From: Lysobacteraceae bacterium
GTDB lineage: Bacteria > Pseudomonadota > Gammaproteobacteria > Steroidobacterales > Steroidobacteraceae
NCBI GenBank assembly: GCA_012516015.1
Contig: JAAYXG010000798.1
Span: 1 to 11,440, forward strand
Length of the DNA: 11,440 nt
Direction: 5' to 3'
The notes under the pieces are model-generated. The model was not told the DNA's origin. It made no database searches and saw only the letters and a list, made by a program, of their open reading frames with translations. A program made the position numbers and the translations under genes. This document shows, one piece after another, positions 7,886-11,440 of this stretch. The first letter of the stretch is position 1. Each line of letters starts with the position of its first letter.

Positions 7886-8772
7886 TAGATCGACCTCACT
7901 TGCATGGCGAGGTGCAGACGATCGCCGCGCGGCGTCGACATGGAGATATCGACACCGTTCTCGACCGGCCACGTGCGCGCGAGCGCCTGAGAAGGCAGAT
8001 AGACCGGCAACTTGAACTGCGTATCGATCTGCATGCGGCCGTTCGGAAGCTGCGGCGCCGCCGAACCGAGGCAACGGCCCAGTGACCACATGCCGTGAGC
8101 GACCGCCTGCTTGAACCCGAACATGCTCGCCGTTCTCGCCGTCAGATGAATGGGATTGAAGTCTCCCGAGATGCGCGCGTAACGCCAACCAGTGTTCTCA
8201 CGGATATCGAGCGTCTCCATCGAGACGCCGGTCTCGGGATGTGTCGAGCGTTCGATCGTCGGACGCTTGGCGCCTTCTTTCGGCGTGGAGGACGTCCCGC
8301 GCGCGAACATCGTGCTCACTTCCTCCCAAACGAGGCGGCCCTGCTGTTCGTAGCGGGTCGTGAAATCGTATTCCTGGCCGAAATCGGTCACGCGCATCGT
8401 GTCGAACGCGACGCTCAAGCGCAGCGAAGCCGAGGCGTCGACGGGCTCGAGCACACGAATCGTATTGCGTAGGTGGATGAGCCCGAGCACCTTCACGGGA
8501 AATTGCTCGACCGTGAAGAGCTGCATGTGCAGCGGCATCGCCACGACGTGCAAATACGCGGGCGGCAGCCCGCGATCGAGCGGCGCGGCGCAGATTTCGC
8601 CGTAGCGCTGCAGATGTCCGCTCGCAAGCTGGACGTTCTCGACGATGAGCTCCACCGGCTGAATGACGGTCCCGGCAGGCGCGACGTACGGCTTTTTGCC
8701 GAACACCACCTTGGCGTACGCCGGCACCATCGAAGGGAGCCTGGCAAAACGGATCTTCGTCGCTGCTGACAT
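7885..8772 (-). CDS. MaoC-type double-hotdog hydratase/dehydratase
   Basis: This is a 295-residue protein with two hotdog domains. The C-terminal one carries the (R)-specific enoyl-hydratase 'hydratase 2' motif. Residues 198-209 read YARISGDFNPIH, with Asp204 and His209 as the expected catalytic pair, followed by AHGM at 225-228. The N-terminal half (about 30-150) has the non-catalytic partner hotdog, including a GLPPAYLHVVAMPLHM stretch that recalls mycobacterial HtdX-type 3-hydroxyacyl dehydratases. The likely reaction is reversible hydration of a trans-2-enoyl thioester (CoA or ACP) in fatty-acid, PHA or related lipid metabolism; the chain length and carrier cannot be told. The ATG at 8772 lies 9 bases after the ccmI stop and has no visible ribosome site, so it probably depends on coupling to ccmI. 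An in-frame ATG 14 codons later (M15) is an alternative but also lacks a site. No acyl-CoA or PHA gene is adjacent in the window. Confidence 0.88.
   Translation of the reverse strand: MSAATKIRFARLPSMVPAYAKVVFGKKPYVAPAGTVIQPVELIVENVQLASGHLQRYGEICAAPLDRGLPPAYLHVVAMPLHMQLFTVEQFPVKVLGLIHLRNTIRVLEPVDASASLRLSVAFDTMRVTDFGQEYDFTTRYEQQGRLVWEEVSTMFARGTSSTPKEGAKRPTIERSTHPETGVSMETLDIRENTGWRYARISGDFNPIHLTARTASMFGFKQAVAHGMWSLGRCLGSAAPQLPNGRMQIDTQFKLPVYLPSQALARTWPVENGVDISMSTPRGDRLHLAMQVRSI
7894..7897 (-). promoter_or_regulatory. Ribosome binding site of the nitroreductase gene
   Basis: The minus strand reads GAGG followed by eight bases and the ATG at 7885, inside the end of the hydratase gene. It supports the short start in the TAATG overlap, and suggests re-initiation or independent loading rather than coupling alone. 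Confidence 0.5.
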
Positions 8773-8781
8773 CAGGAGACT

Positions 8782-9831
8782 TTAGGGAACGGTTTGGTCG
8801 ATGATGATATGCAAAGTGCCGCTGTCTTTGCCAAATTCGAAGGTCGCCGCACCGAAGAAATCGCCGCTGCGTGCTTGCGGGCTTCCGGAACGAGACAGGC
8901 GCGCGACGACTTCGACGCGCTGCACGGAGGCGATCGTGCGTGTCGGCAACATGGCATCCGCTTCGGTCAACCGAACGGTCAATGGCACGGCGGTTGAGTC
9001 GTATCGTTGAACTGCGAGCGGCGGACCGCCTGCGGGATCGCGTGCGAGCACGAAGAGCGGCACGGCCCCGTCGAGCTGTTTCTCGATGGCGGGCGCGATC
9101 GTCACCGATACCTCGATCGTGCGTTGCGCGGGCCCGCCTTCGGTCGTCTTCGATTCGAGCTGCGCGGGTGGCACCGCTTCGCCGATCTGCACGTTCAGAT
9201 CGTCGATCTGTCGTTGCAAGACGGCTTGGATCTCAGGCGGCGGGTTTTGCGCGAGCAGCGCCTGCAATCGATCGCGACCCTTCGGCAAATCGCCGGACTG
9301 CAGCGCCGCGACGGCACCGTACCACAATGCTTTCGGATGATTCGGCGCCCGAGCGAGCGCCGCTTCGAAGAGCTGCCCCGCCCTGCCCTCGAGCGTGTTC
9401 GGATCGTTCAGGAACAGCACCTCGCCCAGGCCGACGACCGCTTCGACGTTCTCGCCCTGGGTGAGCTCATACGCGCGCTCATAGGCTTCGATCGCCTGCG
9501 GCACTTGCTCGAGCGCCGCGCGAGAGCGGCCCAATAGGAGCCAACCATCGACATCGTGGGGATTCTGGGCGAGACGCTCTTCGAGTTGTCGCAACGCCTG
9601 ATCCGTCTGGTTTGCTTGCGCCTTCTCCCGCTCCGCCTCGTCCCAGTTCCAGTTGCTGAGCACCGCATAGAGACCGACGGCAATTGCCGGAAGCAGCACG
9701 CTCACGACGACCATCGATGTGCGGCGCTCCGTCTTGCCGGCTTCATCGGCCGGTGCGCGCCACAGGGGAACGAGGATCCACAACAGCGCCGCCGCGGTCA
9801 TGGCGGCGCAAACGACGACGAAGGCGGTCAC
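8782..9831 (-). CDS. ccmI: Cytochrome c maturation protein CcmI (TPR apocytochrome chaperone)
   Basis: CcmI holds the C-terminal part of apocytochrome c and presents it to the CcmF/CcmH haem ligation complex. This 349-residue protein has two N-terminal membrane helices (about 2-24 and 39-58) with a cytoplasmic loop between. A periplasmic TPR region at about 78-185 follows (WLLLGRSRAALEQVPQAIEAYERA is a clear repeat). The C-terminal beta-rich domain from about 228 has IEVSVTIAPAI and an AVPLFVLARDP segment typical of gammaproteobacterial CcmI. The start is the GTG at 9831, in a GTGA overlap with the ccmH stop; the open frame continues upstream to 9945 but only as the other frame of ccmH. The separate gene matches organisms where ccmH and ccmI are split; in E. 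coli the two are fused in CcmH. It is followed after 9 bases by the hydratase gene. Confidence 0.93.
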   Translation of the reverse strand: MTAFVVVCAAMTAAALLWILVPLWRAPADEAGKTERRTSMVVVSVLLPAIAVGLYAVLSNWNWDEAEREKAQANQTDQALRQLEERLAQNPHDVDGWLLLGRSRAALEQVPQAIEAYERAYELTQGENVEAVVGLGEVLFLNDPNTLEGRAGQLFEAALARAPNHPKALWYGAVAALQSGDLPKGRDRLQALLAQNPPPEIQAVLQRQIDDLNVQIGEAVPPAQLESKTTEGGPAQRTIEVSVTIAPAIEKQLDGAVPLFVLARDPAGGPPLAVQRYDSTAVPLTVRLTEADAMLPTRTIASVQRVEVVARLSRSGSPQARSGDFFGAATFEFGKDSGTLHIIIDQTVP

Positions 9832-10259
9832 GAAGCACCCAATCCAGGATCGACGGGATCGTCCTCGGGCAAGCGCGACTTGCGCAAGATGACCGTGATC
9901 GCCACTCCGACGCCGCCGAGCACGAGCAGAATGGGCGCAGCCCACAAAAGCACAGTGCGCGGCGCGAGCGGCGGCTTGTACCGAACGTAATCGCTGTACC
10001 GGTCGGTCATGTATTGCATGATCTCATCGTCGCTCTTCCCTTCTGCAATGAGCTCGCGCAGTTGGCGGCGCAAATCGACCGCGAGCGATGCGTTGGAATC
10101 GAAGATCGTCTCGCTCCGACATTGCAGGCAGCGAAGCTCGCGCCCGAGTCGCTCGTAGCGCGCCTGAAGTGCGGGATCTTCGAACGCCGGGCCCGCGTCG
10201 ATCGCCTGAGCGGCCTGCACACAGAACACGAGCATCAATGCGACGACGATCGCTCTCAT
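9828..10259 (-). CDS. ccmH: Cytochrome c maturation thiol-oxidoreductase CcmH (CycL type)
   Basis: CcmH reduces the CXXCH disulfide of apocytochrome c so that haem can be attached. This is the short, membrane-anchored form of 143 residues. A signal sequence covers 1-19 (AQA cleavage site). The redox motif LRCLQC is at 42-47, within the family's three-helix bundle. The conserved EGKSDDEIMQYMTDRYSDYV stretch is at 73-92, then PPLAPRTVLLW and a membrane helix at about 102-125. The usual Gln-Asn/Gln-Ser residues after the motif are replaced by RSETIFDSNA, a mild variation. The ATG at 10259 overlaps the ccmG stop by four bases (ATGA), and the stop overlaps the ccmI GTG start. The open frame beyond 10259 is antiphase ccmG sequence. 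Confidence 0.95.
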   Translation of the reverse strand: MRAIVVALMLVFCVQAAQAIDAGPAFEDPALQARYERLGRELRCLQCRSETIFDSNASLAVDLRRQLRELIAEGKSDDEIMQYMTDRYSDYVRYKPPLAPRTVLLWAAPILLVLGGVGVAITVILRKSRLPEDDPVDPGLGAS

Positions 10260-10843
10260 CCGCCTGTGCTCCTCGACGGTGCGATCTTCGGCAGGAAGTC
10301 CCGCTCCCACGCGGCCATATCGATGGGTCCGGTGTGTTTGTGAATGACCGTTCCGTGCTCGTCGATCAAGAATGTCTCGGGTGCGCCATAAACGCCGAGG
10401 TCGATCGCCGTCTTCCATAGCTGATCGAACACACTGACGTCGTACGGGTCGCCGAGCTCTCGCAGCCAGCGCAAGCCGAGCTGCATCTCGCTCCAGACGT
10501 CCTCGAGCGGCAGCGGCTCGCCTTGCTTGTCCACGAGCGCACCTTGGGGCACGGTGAGCCCGATCATCGGGACCGCTTTGCGGCTCGCGATCTTCATGAG
10601 CTCCGGGTGCTCCACCTGACACCCTACGCACCACGGACCCCAGACGTTGACGACATACTTCTGTCCGGCGAGATCCTTGCTCGAGATTACCTGCGTCGGA
10701 TCATCCAGGCGCGGGAGTGACCATTCGGGTGCCGGTTTGCCGATGAGGGGCGAAGGCAGCGTCTGCTTGTCGCGTCCCAGGCCCGCGAAGAAGAAGGCAA
10801 TCAGAACGCCGAAAATGCCGACCGGAAGCAGGTAGCGCCACAT
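10256..10843 (-). CDS. ccmG: Thiol:disulfide interchange protein CcmG/DsbE
   Basis: This is a periplasmic, membrane-tethered thioredoxin-fold protein that receives electrons from DsbD/CcdA and reduces CcmH or apocytochrome c. It has 195 residues (E. coli DsbE has 185). One N-terminal membrane helix lies at about 4-22, followed by the IGKPAPEWSLP entry strand. The active site WCVGC is at 71-75, with the acidic/His segment QVEHPEL after it. The cis-proline loop GAPETFLID is at 153-161, both diagnostic of CcmG. Residues about 96-124 are longer than in E. coli DsbE by roughly 18 residues (PQGALVDKQGEPLPLEDVW in this stretch), lying between a core strand and the LRWLRELGDPY helix. The start follows the ccmF stop by 9 bases; its stop overlaps ccmH by four bases. 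Confidence 0.95.
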   Translation of the reverse strand: MWRYLLPVGIFGVLIAFFFAGLGRDKQTLPSPLIGKPAPEWSLPRLDDPTQVISSKDLAGQKYVVNVWGPWCVGCQVEHPELMKIASRKAVPMIGLTVPQGALVDKQGEPLPLEDVWSEMQLGLRWLRELGDPYDVSVFDQLWKTAIDLGVYGAPETFLIDEHGTVIHKHTGPIDMAAWERDFLPKIAPSRSTGG

Positions 10844-10852
10844 ACGCGAGCC

Positions 10853-11440
10853 TTACGCCGGCTTGGCATCAGCAGCGGCGGCGGGGCTCGTCGCTTCCGC
10901 CGCTACGCGTTGGCGATAGCGCCGATCGCAAGCGGCGATCAAGCCGCCGAGCGCCACGACAAATGCACCCAGCCAGATGAAACGGACCATCGGTTTGTAT
11001 TGCAGACGCAGGCTCCACGCGCCGTTGCCGAGCGGCTCGCCCATCGCGGCGAACAGATCGCGATTCCACGCGCCGGCGATGCCTGCTTCGGTCATCGGGT
11101 TCTGTTGCACGCGGTAGATGCGCTTCTGCGGATGCAGCATCGCGACCCGCTCGCCGTCGCGCGTGATGACGATCTCGCTTTCGATGGCTCGATAGTTCGG
11201 GCCCTCGACTTCACGGAGCGAATTCATCGTGAAGACGAACCCCGCATGCTCCGTGCTCTGGCCCGGCGCGAGGCTCAAGTCGGCTTCTTCTTTGTGAGAT
11301 TCCACGATCGTCGCGCCGAGGATGAATAAGGCGAGCCCGAAGTGAGCGATGCTCATTCCGAGGACGCTTGCCGAGAGGCTCTGGCGCTTGCGTAGCCGCT
11401 GCAGCGGCTCGATGAGCGATGAGAAAGCGATCCAGAGCGC
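10853..11440 (-). CDS. ccmF: Haem lyase subunit CcmF, C-terminal part, cut by window end
   Basis: Only the last 195 residues of this roughly 650-residue integral membrane protein are present. The frame is open through base 11440, so the ATG at 11356 is internal. CcmF, with CcmH and CcmI, attaches haem from holo-CcmE to apocytochrome c. Visible features include an ALWIAFSSLIEPL membrane/loop segment and the SVLGMSIAHFGLALFILGA helix. A long periplasmic domain follows, containing HPQKRIYRVQQNPMTEAGI and RDLFAAMGEPL, motifs found near the end of CcmF proteins. The last helix is MVRFIWLGAFVVALGGLIAA, with a short Ala-rich cytoplasmic tail. The ligation-site tryptophan-rich WWD domain and most helices lie outside the window. 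It precedes ccmG by 9 bases and is transcribed into it. Confidence 0.95.
   Translation of the reverse strand, partial: ALWIAFSSLIEPLQRLRKRQSLSASVLGMSIAHFGLALFILGATIVESHKEEADLSLAPGQSTEHAGFVFTMNSLREVEGPNYRAIESEIVITRDGERVAMLHPQKRIYRVQQNPMTEAGIAGAWNRDLFAAMGEPLGNGAWSLRLQYKPMVRFIWLGAFVVALGGLIAACDRRYRQRVAAEATSPAAAADAKPA

Noticed and set aside
7886..8188. Upstream extension of the nitroreductase frame
   Set aside because: It lies in another frame of the hydratase gene, and the family N-terminus matches the ATG at 7885 with a GAGG site.
9832..9945. Upstream extension of the ccmI frame to an earlier start
   Set aside because: It is Arg-rich antiphase sequence of ccmH; the GTG in the GTGA overlap gives the expected membrane helix at the N-terminus.
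1..11440. A new defence, mobile or biosynthetic system
   Set aside because: Every major frame belongs to a known housekeeping, envelope or enzyme family; no integrase, transposase, toxin-antitoxin pair, nuclease or unknown multi-gene cluster is visible.

Overview
The window is a compact, high-GC chromosomal segment. It most resembles a gammaproteobacterium: it carries a TamA/TamB pair of about the Escherichia coli lengths, a YgiD-type dioxygenase and a System I cytochrome c maturation (ccm) cluster. I would place it in a high-GC, non-enteric group, but the genus cannot be read from the sequence. Nearly all of it is coding. No rRNA, tRNA, CRISPR array, insertion sequence, integrase or phage gene was seen.

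Layout, left to right. (1) Positions 1-672 (+): the 3' part of a YgiD-like extradiol (DODA-type) dioxygenase, cut by the window start. (2) Positions 673-762: a short gap between convergent genes, filled by an inverted repeat built from iterated GTRGACGT octamers. (3) Positions 763-1656 (-): a secreted subclass B3-type metallo-beta-lactamase with every expected zinc ligand. (4) Positions 1657-1816: a 160-base divergent intergenic region. (5) Positions 1817-7323 (+): tamA then tamB, joined by an ATGA overlap, encoding the outer-membrane barrel and the envelope-spanning partner of the translocation and assembly module. (6) Positions 7337-11440 (-): a tightly packed run read right to left: ccmF (C-terminal part only), ccmG, ccmH, ccmI, a MaoC-type double-hotdog hydratase and a YdjA-like nitroreductase. 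Junctions in this run are 4-base or 1-base overlaps or 9-base gaps, so one transcript is likely.

How the genes work together. CcmF, CcmG, CcmH and CcmI are the late, haem-ligation and thiol-handling half of cytochrome c maturation. The earlier genes (ccmA-E) would be expected beyond the right edge. The hydratase and nitroreductase follow ccmI without a visible break and seem to be passengers of that transcript, with no evident role in cytochrome maturation. TamA/TamB act in outer-membrane protein and lipid delivery, unrelated to the flanking genes except as convergent or divergent neighbours.

The region is mostly ordinary housekeeping and envelope biology. I do not see a convincing new multi-gene system. 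The items most worth a second look are the octamer-built palindrome at 677-758, the intact B3-type lactamase divergent from tamA, the two-gene extension of the ccm operon, and an apparent insertion in the CcmG thioredoxin fold.
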